From positions 1 through 52,898 of the forward strand of contig CAIQWF010000220.1 in NCBI GenBank assembly GCA_903875455.1: 52,898 nt of DNA, read 5' to 3'. Below, in pieces: positions 16,552-25,312 of the stretch. Origin of the DNA: an uncultured Pseudomonadota bacterium (GTDB lineage: Bacteria; Pseudomonadota; Gammaproteobacteria; Methylococcales; Methylomonadaceae). Made by a program: the position numbers and the translations under genes. The notes below the pieces were generated by a model. That model made no database searches and was not told the origin of the DNA. It worked only from the letters and a program-made list of their open reading frames with translations. Each line of letters opens with the position of its first letter. The stretch's first letter is position 1.

Positions 16552-17129
16552 TTGAAAAGGTTTGTCAATTTGGTTTTTAATTCTTCAAAATGGGAGTGCT
16601 TAAAATCGTAAGGGGCATTTGGATATGCCATATTGTAGATTTGGTTAAGAATAGCTTTGTGATTTTCTTTGGATTTGAATTGCGAGCACTCCAAAAAACG
16701 CTCGATACAATTTTTTTGATGTTCGGGAATAGTGGATAAAATAAAAGATTCTAAATAGCCTATTTTTGTCACAGGGTCACACATAATATAAGTGCTGCAA
16801 ACTTCTTGAAAACCCAATTCTGCGATGATTTTATTTAATGCTTTTTCGGTATTTTCATATCCGCCGTAAAGTGCATCGTTTTTTATATCATCTGCATCAA
16901 CAACAAACAATATCTTTTTTATTCGGTCTGTTTCAACACCTTGTCTCAACAAAGAACTATAATTTTCCAGGTTAAAGAAATTACTTTTTCCACCCATGCC
17001 ATGAAATTCTACGTTATCCAAGTCAATTTCAGGCAGTTCTTTGATTAAATCTTCAAGCAATAAGCTAATGAGTTTATTATCGTGAGTCTTTCTTGCATTT
17101 CCTTCATGCAGGATATAGATAGGTTTCAT
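16548..17129 (-). CDS. TOPRIM-like (DUF3226-type) partner of an ATPase
   Basis: 193 residues. [20 protein letters not shown] places a conserved Glu9 at the end of the first strand. FVVDADDIK gives the D-x-D of a TOPRIM fold. [15 protein letters not shown] supplies a further acidic residue, as in DUF3226/DUF4435-type proteins. Proteins of this kind act as nuclease effectors beside OLD- or AAA15-type ATPases in antiviral systems such as PARIS and OLD. The start shares one base with the ATPase stop, and the stop overlaps trpE by 4 bases. The defence role is inferred from the pairing; the exact system is not identified. Confidence 0.65.
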   Translation of the reverse strand: MKPIYILHEGNARKTHDNKLISLLLEDLIKELPEIDLDNVEFHGMGGKSNFFNLENYSSLLRQGVETDRIKKILFVVDADDIKNDALYGGYENTEKALNKIIAELGFQEVCSTYIMCDPVTKIGYLESFILSTIPEHQKNCIERFLECSQFKSKENHKAILNQIYNMAYPNAPYDFKHSHFEELKTKLTNLFK

Positions 17130-18097
17130 TATCTAACCTCATGCCCTTGGTTGATAACGCTATCAATGATGTCTTTATATTCAAGAGAAATTGTTTTTAA
17201 TTCCTGTTTCTTGTTTTTTACTAAAAGCGTATAAGAAATATCCTGCTCATCCAATTTTTTAGCAACTCGCGCAAACGATTCCAGCATTTCTTTGGAATGT
17301 GTTGTGGCAAAAACCTGGCAATTGGTTTGCTTTGAAAGCGTTAAAATAATTTCCCATAATCTATCAAAATGTTCGTAATAAATGCCGTTATCAATTTCAT
17401 CAATAAATAAATAGCCGTTTTCGCAAGCATATAAAGCACAAATAAGAGTTATGTAACTTTTTAAGCCATCGCCGAATTCGGTAATATCTCGATATTCACC
17501 TTTTGATTTACATTGTGGTTTATCTCCAATTACTTTAAAGGTTGCAATGCTATCATCAAATTCTCGAATATAGTTATTTAACTCCTCTTCTTTATCAAGT
17601 TGTTGTATTTTTTGATATACTTTAACAAAATTTTTGTCAGAGCTTCCAAAACTATCTATGAATCGAATATTATCAATGAGTTTTGTAATAATAGATAAAT
17701 CCCTAGCATTAATTTTTGTCACACCATTAATAACAAAATGATATTGTTTTTGAGCATCTTCTTCATATAGATAAAATTCTCTAGTATTTAAATTAGATAC
17801 AGATGAATATCGCTTTGTAGCGTCTAAGTTCTTATTTACATCATTTTTTTGATAAATCAAATTTGCTTTTTCACGCTTAAACTTGATAATGCCAATAGCC
17901 GTTATCATTGTATTCACATTAATTGAATGCACATTAATAAACATCGCCTCCATTAACGCCGTTTTACCGATATTATTTTTTCCGCCCAGCAAATTCACCC
18001 GCTTAAAACCACTGGCTTTAAAGTCGGTAAAACATTTAAATTGCTTAATTTCAATATCGGTTAAAAAATGCTCATTCATACCCGGAGTTTTGTCCAC
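17129..18097 (-). CDS. AAA/OLD-like ATPase paired with TOPRIM-like protein
   Basis: 322 residues, ABC-like ATPase. Walker A is GGKNNIGKT (residues 38-46), a signature-like EFGDGLKSYITL is near 212-223, Walker B is YLFIDEIDNG, and the H-loop is TTHSKEML. The region between Walker A and the signature is short and shows no coiled-coil arm, unlike SMC or RecF. This build is that of AAA15/AAA21 proteins in defence operons. The start may be GTG at 18097 or the internal ATG at 18079, preceded by CCGGG. It is the first gene of a unit leading into trpE-trpG and is divergent from rsmA. Confidence 0.85.
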   Translation of the reverse strand: MDKTPGMNEHFLTDIEIKQFKCFTDFKASGFKRVNLLGGKNNIGKTALMEAMFINVHSINVNTMITAIGIIKFKREKANLIYQKNDVNKNLDATKRYSSVSNLNTREFYLYEEDAQKQYHFVINGVTKINARDLSIITKLIDNIRFIDSFGSSDKNFVKVYQKIQQLDKEEELNNYIREFDDSIATFKVIGDKPQCKSKGEYRDITEFGDGLKSYITLICALYACENGYLFIDEIDNGIYYEHFDRLWEIILTLSKQTNCQVFATTHSKEMLESFARVAKKLDEQDISYTLLVKNKKQELKTISLEYKDIIDSVINQGHEVR

Positions 18098-18278
18098 AAG
18101 GACTGGAAAGACAAGAAAGATAGGAGAATTTTCCCATGTAATCAGCTCAAAACAAAGAAAAGTCTTCTACTCCGCTGGCAAATCATGAAAGATTTTTCAC
18201 TGGTTTAGCAGGCAGGCGCGGTAAAATGAAGCGGAGCTGATTATTAGCCACTCTTTTAACTGTTTTCTCTCAAATTCC

Positions 18279-19082
18279 ATGACACATATAGCCCGCAAAC
18301 GTTTCGGCCAAAATTTTCTGCACGACCACAATATTATTTACAGCATCATTGCCCATCTTCAGCTCAGTGAAAATCAGCATTGGGTGGAAATTGGCCCCGG
18401 ACAAGGTGCGCTCACCGCGCCGCTATTAGCGCAAAACCTGCAACTTGATGTGGTGGAGTTAGACAGGGATTTGGTCGAGTTGTTAAAGCGAAAATTCACC
18501 TCGCAGGCTAAACTGACCATTCACAGTGCGGATGCGTTGAATTTTGATTTTGCTGGTTTGGCACAGGAAGGAGAAAAACTCCACATCATCGGCAATTTAC
18601 CTTACAACATCTCCACGCCGCTGTTGTTTCATTTGCTGGATTCCAGTCATTGCATCGCTGATATGCACTTTATGCTGCAAAAAGAAGTGGTGGACAGAAT
18701 TTGTGCTGCTCCGGGCAGCAAGCAATATGGTCGGCTGAGTTTGATGATGCAATATTTTTGTCAGGCAGAATTGCTGTTTGATGTACCGCCGGAAAGCTTT
18801 GACCCGGTTCCGAAAGTGATGTCTGCCATTATTCGCCTGATTCCTCATCCGCAACCGCCGGTAACCATTTCCAGCATGGAAAGCTTTAGCCAGCTGGTTA
18901 GCCATGCGTTTTCACAGCGACGCAAAACCATTCGCAACTCATTAAGAAACCTTTTAACCGCAGAACAAATCGCGAGCATCGGCATTAAACCTGATGCCAG
19001 AGCTGAAACCTTAACATTGGAAGAGTTCGCCGCCTTAAGCAATCTCGCAACTCAAATACAAAAAGCACCTGCGACAATTTGA
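18279..19082 (+). CDS. rsmA: 16S rRNA dimethyladenosine methyltransferase
   Basis: 267 residues. It dimethylates two adjacent adenines in the 3' terminal helix of 16S rRNA (KsgA). The motifs are in order: RKRFGQNFLHD, the SAM loop EIGPGQGALTAPLL, VVELDRDLVELL, and the target-base motif NLPYNIS. FSQRRKTIRNSLRNLL closes the protein. The length and start are standard. It stands alone, followed by a clear terminator at 19217-19245. Confidence 0.97.
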   Translation: MTHIARKRFGQNFLHDHNIIYSIIAHLQLSENQHWVEIGPGQGALTAPLLAQNLQLDVVELDRDLVELLKRKFTSQAKLTIHSADALNFDFAGLAQEGEKLHIIGNLPYNISTPLLFHLLDSSHCIADMHFMLQKEVVDRICAAPGSKQYGRLSLMMQYFCQAELLFDVPPESFDPVPKVMSAIIRLIPHPQPPVTISSMESFSQLVSHAFSQRRKTIRNSLRNLLTAEQIASIGIKPDARAETLTLEEFAALSNLATQIQKAPATI

Positions 19083-19216
19083 CTCAGTGACAATTTGCCA
19101 CATTCCCAAGCACAAGAGAAGGTATTAAACTGTGTACAACTTATAAACATATAGCAACTCCTCCTAAAGAAGCTTAAGTTTTTTGTTTTTATATCTTCCT
19201 AAAATATATCCCCTTT

Positions 19217-19245
19217 AATGCGGTCTAATCAGCCGCATTTTTTTT
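19217..19245 (+). terminator. Rho-independent terminator
   Basis: AATGCGG at 19217-19223 pairs with CCGCATT at 19233-19239, and T's run through 19245. It lies 135 bases after the rsmA stop. The 135 bases in between hold no frame I can support; a small 3' RNA ending here is possible but unproven. Confidence 0.85.
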
Positions 19246-19292
19246 GCCTGCTGAAAAGTTTCTGATTATTTTTATACTTTAAAATCAAGCAA

Positions 19293-19919
19293 CTAGAGTT
19301 TATTAATACTGAGCAAATAAACCTGAAAGCTGACAAACAGACTCACTATTAAAACCGCGCCGGTCATTCCCCATAATTCATAACTAAAACGACTGCAACA
19401 ATACAGCAGGATAATTGAATTTTGCAGTGTACCAATCATGCCAGGAACACCGCCTTGAGTATCCTGATGGTAATTCAGCCAAAACACCAATCTTGCCGCC
19501 ATCCACATAAAAGTGGCGACTTCCACCAACCGCATTGACTCACTGGTGTCGCAGTAAATCGCCAGCATCAGCAAACCGGGCATAAAAACCAGCATTTGCT
19601 CAATAGTCTGTTGTAAATAACGCTGATTAATCCGCAGACGCAAAGATTCACCATCTCCCAACGCGCTCACGAATGACGAAGAGCCAAGCCGCTCATAAGC
19701 GACAGCATTGATTCCCAATATCAGACAAAATAAAGTTGCCAGCCCCCAGCATTTAAAGGCAAAAATTAACCGCGCCAAAGGTTCAGTCATATTCGGCACA
19801 GGCGACAGAATCGCGTAAAGCAGCAGCCAAAACAGTACAGAGGTTAAGCAGGCAAAAATCAGGTTTCTAATCAGGATGAAGCGGGCTTTGCCTATCGTTT
19901 GTAATTTTTGGTCTTTCAT
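19293..19919 (-). CDS. MAPEG-like membrane protein
   Basis: 208 residues with four or five hydrophobic helices. The segment SLRLRINQRYLQQTIEQMLVF followed by AARLVFWLNYHQ resembles the MAPEG fold (N-x-x-E-Q and A-R motifs), a family of membrane glutathione- or eicosanoid-handling proteins. Bacterial members are mostly uncharacterised. It is a single gene downstream of, and on the same strand as, the multicopper oxidase, separated by 133 bases. The family assignment is moderate. Confidence 0.55.
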   Translation of the reverse strand: MKDQKLQTIGKARFILIRNLIFACLTSVLFWLLLYAILSPVPNMTEPLARLIFAFKCWGLATLFCLILGINAVAYERLGSSSFVSALGDGESLRLRINQRYLQQTIEQMLVFMPGLLMLAIYCDTSESMRLVEVATFMWMAARLVFWLNYHQDTQGGVPGMIGTLQNSIILLYCCSRFSYELWGMTGAVLIVSLFVSFQVYLLSINKL

Positions 19920-20052
19920 TTTTAAGTATGCTTTTCACGCAGTGCCATGGGAGCCCTGTACTGCCTGCCTGATTTTCCGGCAAAGTTTAGATAGATTTGA
20001 ACGACTACAGATATGGGCGCGATAGATTCGCGCCCATGGGTTGAATTACTGA

Positions 20053-21819
20053 TTAAGAAGGTTTTTTCGGATTTTTTAGCAGCCCGAAAATAACTTCGCG
20101 CTTGGCAATCAATAAATAGCTGAGTAAGCCCAAAACAATTCCAGACAATAATTTTCCAAAGCCTGAAGATTCTTCAGTTGCGGTTTCCGGAGCGCTGCCG
20201 TCGGAAGTTTGCTTTTTCGCCGCAGTTTCCAGAGCTTTGGCGGCAATTTCCAGATTTTTAGCGGCAACTTCTTTTGATTTTTCACTTTCCGGTACGCCTA
20301 AGCTTTGCCATTTATCATAATCCTGCCAGATTGGATATTTGCCTTGCCAGAATTCTTTGGTGAAATACGGTGACAAATCCATGCCATGCAGACTTGGAAT
20401 GCCTTGTTCGTTGAGGAATTTTTTATACACTACCAGGCTAATATCGCCGCCTTCGCCGATACCGTTGGTGGTAAAGGACTTTTCAACGTGATCATGGAAC
20501 ATCCATACCCCTTCGCCAAAACTATGCAAGCCGTCATCAGTGCCTTCCAATGATAAGTCCAGCCGTTGTGCAGGCGCCATGCCGTGCACGTCGCGGGTGA
20601 TATAAGAGCTTTGGCCGTTATCAACGCCGTCATAATGAGTGACTGTGGGTTTGTGGCCATGAATATGCAGCGCAAAAGTTTCGGTGTGACCGTTTAGCAC
20701 CCGCAGTTTAACTTTTTCACCCATTTGCATTTCAATCAGTGATTCCCTTAAGGTGTAAGGAAAAGACCGACCATTCAGCATGAAATAATTGTCGTTTGAT
20801 TTGGTGATGTTGTAATCATGGTTAAGGTGTTTGGCAGTCAAACGCGGGTCGTTGGATTTTCTGGCCAGCACTTCATGCAGTTCTTTGTCTGCGGATTGAA
20901 AATGCAGGTCGTATTCGCGGGCATATTTTTCCAGCACTGCCACTGATGGATGACGAACTTGTCCGTCACCGACGTTGAAAGTTTGCACCCAGTTATTGGG
21001 GCGGTTTTCTTCGACCACGAAAATGCCTTGCAAGCCCATTGGAATATGGGTGTGCGGCTGTACGTGGCAGTGATAATACATGGTGCCGGGTTGACGCGGT
21101 TTAATTACATAGGTTTTGCTTTGGCCGGGCATCACGTCCATATTACTGGTTTGTCCCACGCCGTCATTGCCTTCGCCGCTGTGATCCATGTAAGGATGGT
21201 CAATACCGTGCAAATGAATAGAGTGCGGCAAATAATGGGTGTTTTCCAAAGTAATCCAAACCACATCGCCCTGTTCAACCCGAATAGTGGGTGATGGTGC
21301 CCTCAGCAAGGGATTGGCGACCGAATTGTAAATGCTCTCGGTCGACATATCGCGGGTTTTAGGGGCAAAAACCCAAAATGTCGGTTGCAGTCCGGGGGCA
21401 ATATTAAAGGTGGTAATCGGGTCTTTGCCGTCGGGAGAATGACCGTTAAGCTCCGCCACTTCCAGTTTAATAAAGATATGGTCAGGGTCGCCGTCACCGT
21501 CCACGTCGTCTGACATGGTAATCGCATCAGCCGCCAGCTGCGTGTTCATTAACGTTTCCATAGAAACGTTGTTTGTGCCTTTTACAAACGCGGCGATATC
21601 GTAAGGATTGTCAGGGCTGCAAAGCTGTGAAGCCTGAATTTTTACCCCGTCAATCACCTGCTCTTTGCGCCATTCTGCATCAATGCTATCAGGACAAACC
21701 TTCTCTGCAACTCCCAGAGGAACTTTGGTTGAAGCGGGCAAATTACTTACCGCCTGAGTTAAAGGCGATGTAAGGAGCAACACGGCACTCCAACTAAGGG
21801 TAAGAAGTTTTTTACTCAT
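20053..21819 (-). CDS. Exported multicopper oxidase with C-terminal membrane anchor
   Basis: 588 residues from the ATG at 21819, chosen because GAGG lies 7-10 bases before it and a signal peptide follows (MSKKLLTLSWSAVLLLTSPL). All copper-ligand segments are present: HSIHLHGIDHPY and YYHCHVQPHTH in the first cupredoxin domain, FALHIHGH, and HDHVEKSFTTNG in the last. The tail is an Ala/Lys-rich helix (AAKNLEIAAKALETAAKK), a Ser/Glu linker, then LLSGIVLGLLSYLLIA, which should anchor the enzyme to the membrane facing the periplasm. It oxidises metal ions or organic donors with oxygen; the donor is unknown. An upstream in-frame start at 21840 is less likely. Confidence 0.88.
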   Translation of the reverse strand: MSKKLLTLSWSAVLLLTSPLTQAVSNLPASTKVPLGVAEKVCPDSIDAEWRKEQVIDGVKIQASQLCSPDNPYDIAAFVKGTNNVSMETLMNTQLAADAITMSDDVDGDGDPDHIFIKLEVAELNGHSPDGKDPITTFNIAPGLQPTFWVFAPKTRDMSTESIYNSVANPLLRAPSPTIRVEQGDVVWITLENTHYLPHSIHLHGIDHPYMDHSGEGNDGVGQTSNMDVMPGQSKTYVIKPRQPGTMYYHCHVQPHTHIPMGLQGIFVVEENRPNNWVQTFNVGDGQVRHPSVAVLEKYAREYDLHFQSADKELHEVLARKSNDPRLTAKHLNHDYNITKSNDNYFMLNGRSFPYTLRESLIEMQMGEKVKLRVLNGHTETFALHIHGHKPTVTHYDGVDNGQSSYITRDVHGMAPAQRLDLSLEGTDDGLHSFGEGVWMFHDHVEKSFTTNGIGEGGDISLVVYKKFLNEQGIPSLHGMDLSPYFTKEFWQGKYPIWQDYDKWQSLGVPESEKSKEVAAKNLEIAAKALETAAKKQTSDGSAPETATEESSGFGKLLSGIVLGLLSYLLIAKREVIFGLLKNPKKPS

Positions 21820-21970
21820 ATTGAACCTCAAGAAATACACTGTAAAAATAATGCCATGCTAGAACAGCAGGAGCTTTGGTTTATTATAATTATAATATTG
21901 TTATATGTTGTCATTTTAAACCAATCTTATGCTAAATTCCTTGCTTAGCATAAAAATAACAAACAAAGAG

Positions 21971-22627
21971 TTATAACGCTATCATCAACTGCCGAAAATC
22001 CGCTATCACCGGATAACCGGTAATTTCGCGGACCGGCTTTTTACTGTCCGGCCTGGCGATGGTTATTAAATGCGCAATCCCAAAACGTTTGGCTGAATCG
22101 AGCACCCGCAGGCTATCATCCACCAGCAAAGTACGCTGTTTATCAAACGGATGCCGTTGCTGGAGTGCCTCCCAAAACCCCGGCTGTTCCTTGGCCAGGC
22201 CAAAATCATGGGCGCAGACAATCGCATCAAAAAACGGCTGCAAACAGGTCTTTTCCATTTTTAAATTCAAACTGTCGCGATGGGCATTGGTGACCAGTAA
22301 TACTTCTCTGTGCGAGTTTTTAAGAGCCTCCAAAAAATCCATCACATGCGGCAACACCGCAATCAGTTGCGCAATTTCAGCTTTTAGTCCGGCAATATCC
22401 AGCTGCAAAACATCACTCCAGTAATCCAGGCAATACCATTCCAGCTTGCCCTCCATCGATTTAAACTGCGGTATCAACTGTTGTTTTGCCTGTTCTATTG
22501 AAAGATGATGTTTTTGCGCATATTTTTTCGGCACAAACTCCAGCCAAAAATGATTGTCAAAATTCAAATCCAGTAACGTGCCATCCATATCCAGCAAAAC
22601 CGTGTCACACAATGCCATATTAATCAT
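21971..22627 (-). CDS. yrfG: HAD-family GMP/IMP nucleotidase (YrfG-like)
   Basis: 218 residues. The HAD motifs are LLDMDGTLLDLNFDN (nucleophile Asp), VTNAH and LLVDDSLRVLDSAKRFG. FDNHFWLEFVPKKYAQK and DYWSDVL are typical of the YrfG/YjjG-like nucleotidases that dephosphorylate GMP and IMP. It is last in a unit mtnA, CysZ-like, small protein, this gene. ATG at 22618 is an alternative start. Substrate is inferred from the family. Confidence 0.82.
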   Translation of the reverse strand: MINMALCDTVLLDMDGTLLDLNFDNHFWLEFVPKKYAQKHHLSIEQAKQQLIPQFKSMEGKLEWYCLDYWSDVLQLDIAGLKAEIAQLIAVLPHVMDFLEALKNSHREVLLVTNAHRDSLNLKMEKTCLQPFFDAIVCAHDFGLAKEQPGFWEALQQRHPFDKQRTLLVDDSLRVLDSAKRFGIAHLITIARPDSKKPVREITGYPVIADFRQLMIAL

Positions 22628-22664
22628 AAAATTGCGGTTCCTTTGTTATATCAATTGAGTGTAT

Positions 22665-22955
22665 TTAGTCAGCCATTTCAACCTGTTTGGCCGTCACAAT
22701 ATTGTTCACGGTGCTGATTTGGCAAATTGCCGGGCGATAACTGCCGGTAAAATAAACGTTAAGGGTATTGCCTGACAAATAAAATTTTGCCCCGGCCTGT
22801 TTCGATTTTTTGATGGCATCAGCACTCGGCTGGCCTATTGCAACCTGCTTGTCACAAAACGAGGTAGCTTTAGCCAGCACTTGTTTAGTCGTGACAATGT
22901 TCACAACAATAGACAGCGCAATCAAAGCAGCGATAATTTCCAACAAGATTTTCAT
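22665..22955 (-). CDS. Small exported or membrane-anchored protein
   Basis: 96 residues. The N-terminus is hydrophobic (LLEIIAALIALSIVVNIVTT) and may be a signal anchor. The rest is soluble with two cysteines (SFCDKQ and AICQIS), possibly a disulfide in the periplasm, and it contains a strand-rich SGNTLNVYFTGSY. No family recognised. It lies between the CysZ-like gene and the nucleotidase gene with 15 and 37 base gaps, so it is part of that operon. Confidence 0.6.
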   Translation of the reverse strand: MKILLEIIAALIALSIVVNIVTTKQVLAKATSFCDKQVAIGQPSADAIKKSKQAGAKFYLSGNTLNVYFTGSYRPAICQISTVNNIVTAKQVEMAD

Positions 22956-22970
22956 ATCAGCAAAATCCGG

Positions 22971-23744
22971 TTATGACTTGTTTTCCTGTTTTGCGGCTTC
23001 ATCAATTTCATGGGCATAAACCGTTGCCGCAATCACAGCCGCCGGAGCCACCAGTAAGTTCAAAACAGGCAAACCTAATCCGGTCAAAACCATCCCGCCA
23101 AAGCTTAACCCGCCAAACAGCACAGTCTCAACATATTTTTTTTGCTCTGGAAACAGCAGCTTTTTGTTTTCCAACGGATAGGCAAAAAATTCCAAAGCAC
23201 AGCCCCATGCGCCAAAAATTGCCCATAACACCGGCGAAATTAAATTCAATACCGGAATCAACGAAATAATCACCAGCACCAGCAGCCATTTGAGTAAATA
23301 ACCAATCCGGCTTAGTTCCCCCAGCATGGTTTGTTGCCAGTTTGGTTCGGTCAAATCAAAATCGGAATTTTCTTCAGCCTCGTCTGTCTGATTGGTTCGT
23401 TGCAGCTGAGTTAGCAATTCCAAGGTTCGCGCTGATAATTTGCCATAAAAAGGCGATGCCATCAGATTGGCTAAAATGGTAAAGCTGAAAAAACCGGCGA
23501 TGATAAAACAGATGAAAAATAGCGGCGTGATTAGCCATGACAGCCAATGCAGCCATCCGGGAATTAATTGGGCAATAAAATCGGGCAAATACAGATAGCC
23601 TAAAATAAACGCCAGGGTATATAAAAGCAGATTAATTAAAATCGGGATGAGTAAAAATCTGCGGAGTCGGGCTTTGCCCAGCCATGCCACGCCTTTTAAC
23701 AGGCATTGAAGGGCGAAAACTGGGTTATTGGTTTTGCTTAGCAT
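22971..23744 (-). CDS. CysZ/EI24-like membrane protein
   Basis: 257 residues. The order GVAWLGKARLRRFLLIPILINLLLY at the start, ANLMASPFYGKLSARTLELL after the second helix pair, and FEYP-like LEFFAYPLENKK near residue 185 is that of CysZ, a sulfate-uptake membrane protein of the EI24 family. Four or more hydrophobic stretches are visible. It starts 7 bases inside the end of mtnA, so the two are coupled. Sulfate transport would suit a neighbour in sulfur metabolism, but the link is inferred. Confidence 0.8.
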   Translation of the reverse strand: MLSKTNNPVFALQCLLKGVAWLGKARLRRFLLIPILINLLLYTLAFILGYLYLPDFIAQLIPGWLHWLSWLITPLFFICFIIAGFFSFTILANLMASPFYGKLSARTLELLTQLQRTNQTDEAEENSDFDLTEPNWQQTMLGELSRIGYLLKWLLVLVIISLIPVLNLISPVLWAIFGAWGCALEFFAYPLENKKLLFPEQKKYVETVLFGGLSFGGMVLTGLGLPVLNLLVAPAAVIAATVYAHEIDEAAKQENKS

Positions 23745-24775
23745 AATAAACTCCTGACGCCTTCTGCGGCGGGATTTAACACAACGCCACGTTCAGTCAC
23801 GATAGCGGAAATCAAATGAGCCGGAGTGACATCGAACACCGGATTCCAGGCATCAACCAATGAATTTTCATGCAGGTAACAAGCAGGTAACAATTCACTT
23901 TGCAGGCGTTGTTCAATGGTAATTTCTGCGCCGCTGGCAATCGAACCATCAAGGGTTGAAGTCGGTGCCACCACCATCACTTTAACCCCATGCTGTTTTG
24001 CCAATACCGCCAGGGAATAAGTGCCGATTTTATTGGCGACATCACCGTTCGCGGCAATCCGGTCTGCGCCGACAATAATCCAGTCGATTTCACCTTGTGC
24101 CATCAGCCATGCTGCCGCAGAATCTGCAATCAAAGTGGCAGGAATGCCATCTTGCGCCAACTCCCATACCGTTAATCGTGCGCCTTGTAACCAGGGGCGG
24201 GTTTCACCGGCATAGATTTTTTTCAAGCCGCGTTTGCAAGCGCTGCGAATTACCCCTAATGCCGTGCCATAACCGCCCGTGGCTAATGCGCCCGCGTTGC
24301 AATGGGTCATTACGCCTTTGCAGTTCCCTAAAATATTTGCCCCCAATTCCCCCATTTTGTGATTGGCGGCAATATCATCAGCGTGAATTTTTTCTGCCAA
24401 GGCTTGCAAAGCGGGAATCGGATTACCATTTTGTGATTGCAACGCTTTTTGCATTAACTCCAAGGCCCAGAACAAATTGACTGCGGTCGGGCGTGATTGC
24501 GCTAAAAGCTGTATATCGTTTGTAACCTGCTCATACCAGTCTGGATTATTTTCTGCATAATGCTGTTGTGCCGATAACGCCACACCATAAGCAGCAGCAA
24601 TTCCAATCGCCGGAGCGCCGCGAACCTGCATGGAACTGATCGCTTGCGCAACATCGGGCGCGGTATGGTAATCGTGATAAATAACCTTTTCAGGCAATTG
24701 GCGCTGGTCTAAAACTTTTAAACAATCGCCTGTCCAGATCAGGGCTGAAACACTTAAATGGGGAGTTGAATTCAT
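23738..24775 (-). CDS. mtnA: S-methyl-5-thioribose-1-phosphate isomerase
   Basis: 345 residues, normal length. It isomerises methylthioribose-1-phosphate to the ribulose form in the methionine salvage pathway. The eIF2B-like fold motifs are RGAPAIGIAAAYG, THCNAGALATGGYGTALG (catalytic Cys) and GADRIAANGDVANKIGTY (catalytic Asp). No other salvage gene (mtnB, C, D) is in the window, although the nucleosidase-like protein at 12881 could act upstream. It heads an operon of four genes. Confidence 0.96.
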   Translation of the reverse strand: MNSTPHLSVSALIWTGDCLKVLDQRQLPEKVIYHDYHTAPDVAQAISSMQVRGAPAIGIAAAYGVALSAQQHYAENNPDWYEQVTNDIQLLAQSRPTAVNLFWALELMQKALQSQNGNPIPALQALAEKIHADDIAANHKMGELGANILGNCKGVMTHCNAGALATGGYGTALGVIRSACKRGLKKIYAGETRPWLQGARLTVWELAQDGIPATLIADSAAAWLMAQGEIDWIIVGADRIAANGDVANKIGTYSLAVLAKQHGVKVMVVAPTSTLDGSIASGAEITIEQRLQSELLPACYLHENSLVDAWNPVFDVTPAHLISAIVTERGVVLNPAAEGVRSLLC

Positions 24776-24846
24776 GGTGAGTTGGAGAAAATAAAACTGG
24801 ATACTTTACGCTTGAAGCAGGAAGCAAGGCAATCCAAAATTTGGGC

Positions 24847-24883
24847 AAAAAAAACCTCCCAGTACTACAAGTGTAAAGGGAGG
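24847..24883 (-). terminator. Strong rho-independent terminator
   Basis: On the minus strand CCTCCC (24883-24878) pairs with GGGAGG (24860-24855) and is followed by eight T's (24854-24847). The loop contains a small TAC/GTA pair. It ends the transcript of the 50-residue protein gene upstream and insulates mtnA from it. Confidence 0.88.
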
Positions 24884-24962
24884 CTGAGGAGAGTCAAGCG
24901 AGTTTATGAGGAGAACTTGCTTGTATTTACAACACCAGGAGGTATTCTGGAGAGGTGAAAAC

Positions 24963-25115
24963 TTAATCGTTTAATTTAGCGCGGATAACAATGTTGCTGT
25001 AAATTGCAGCAGCACCAAACAATACGGTAGAGATGATAAATTGACCGGAGATAAAGCTCCAAATGCCTGTTATAAACATCAGACCGATAAAGATGTCTTT
25101 GTTAAAGTTGCTCAT
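24963..25115 (-). CDS. 50-residue membrane protein
   Basis: MSNFNKDIFIGLMFITGIWS, then SGQFIISTVLFGAAAIYSNI and a basic end. It is a short two-helix or re-entrant membrane peptide. The start at 25115 is chosen over a longer frame from 25172 because AGGA lies about 9 bases before it and the longer N-terminus is unlike coding sequence. The gene has its own strong terminator and about 200 bases of AT-rich upstream sequence shared with the divergent lysR-type gene, suggesting an abundant, independently regulated product. Function unknown. Confidence 0.6.
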   Translation of the reverse strand: MSNFNKDIFIGLMFITGIWSFISGQFIISTVLFGAAAIYSNIVIRAKLND

Positions 25116-25312
25116 GATATTAAATCCTATAAGTAGTTTAAAAACTTGTTCGTGCGTTTGATAAAAAATCATTATGCGTTTCGGGTGATGTTTACTATAC
25201 AGACTTAAAATCAGTTTACAATATCACAATCATCAAACATATTGTTTCTTTTTAAGAAATAGTTAAAATGTCAAGAAATTTTGTTTGTTTAGTATAAGGG
25301 GGCTGCTATTAA

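Noticed and set aside
19083-19216. Small RNA between rsmA and its terminator
   Set aside because: A terminator is clear, but no promoter with acceptable spacing could be recognised, so a separate RNA is not claimed.
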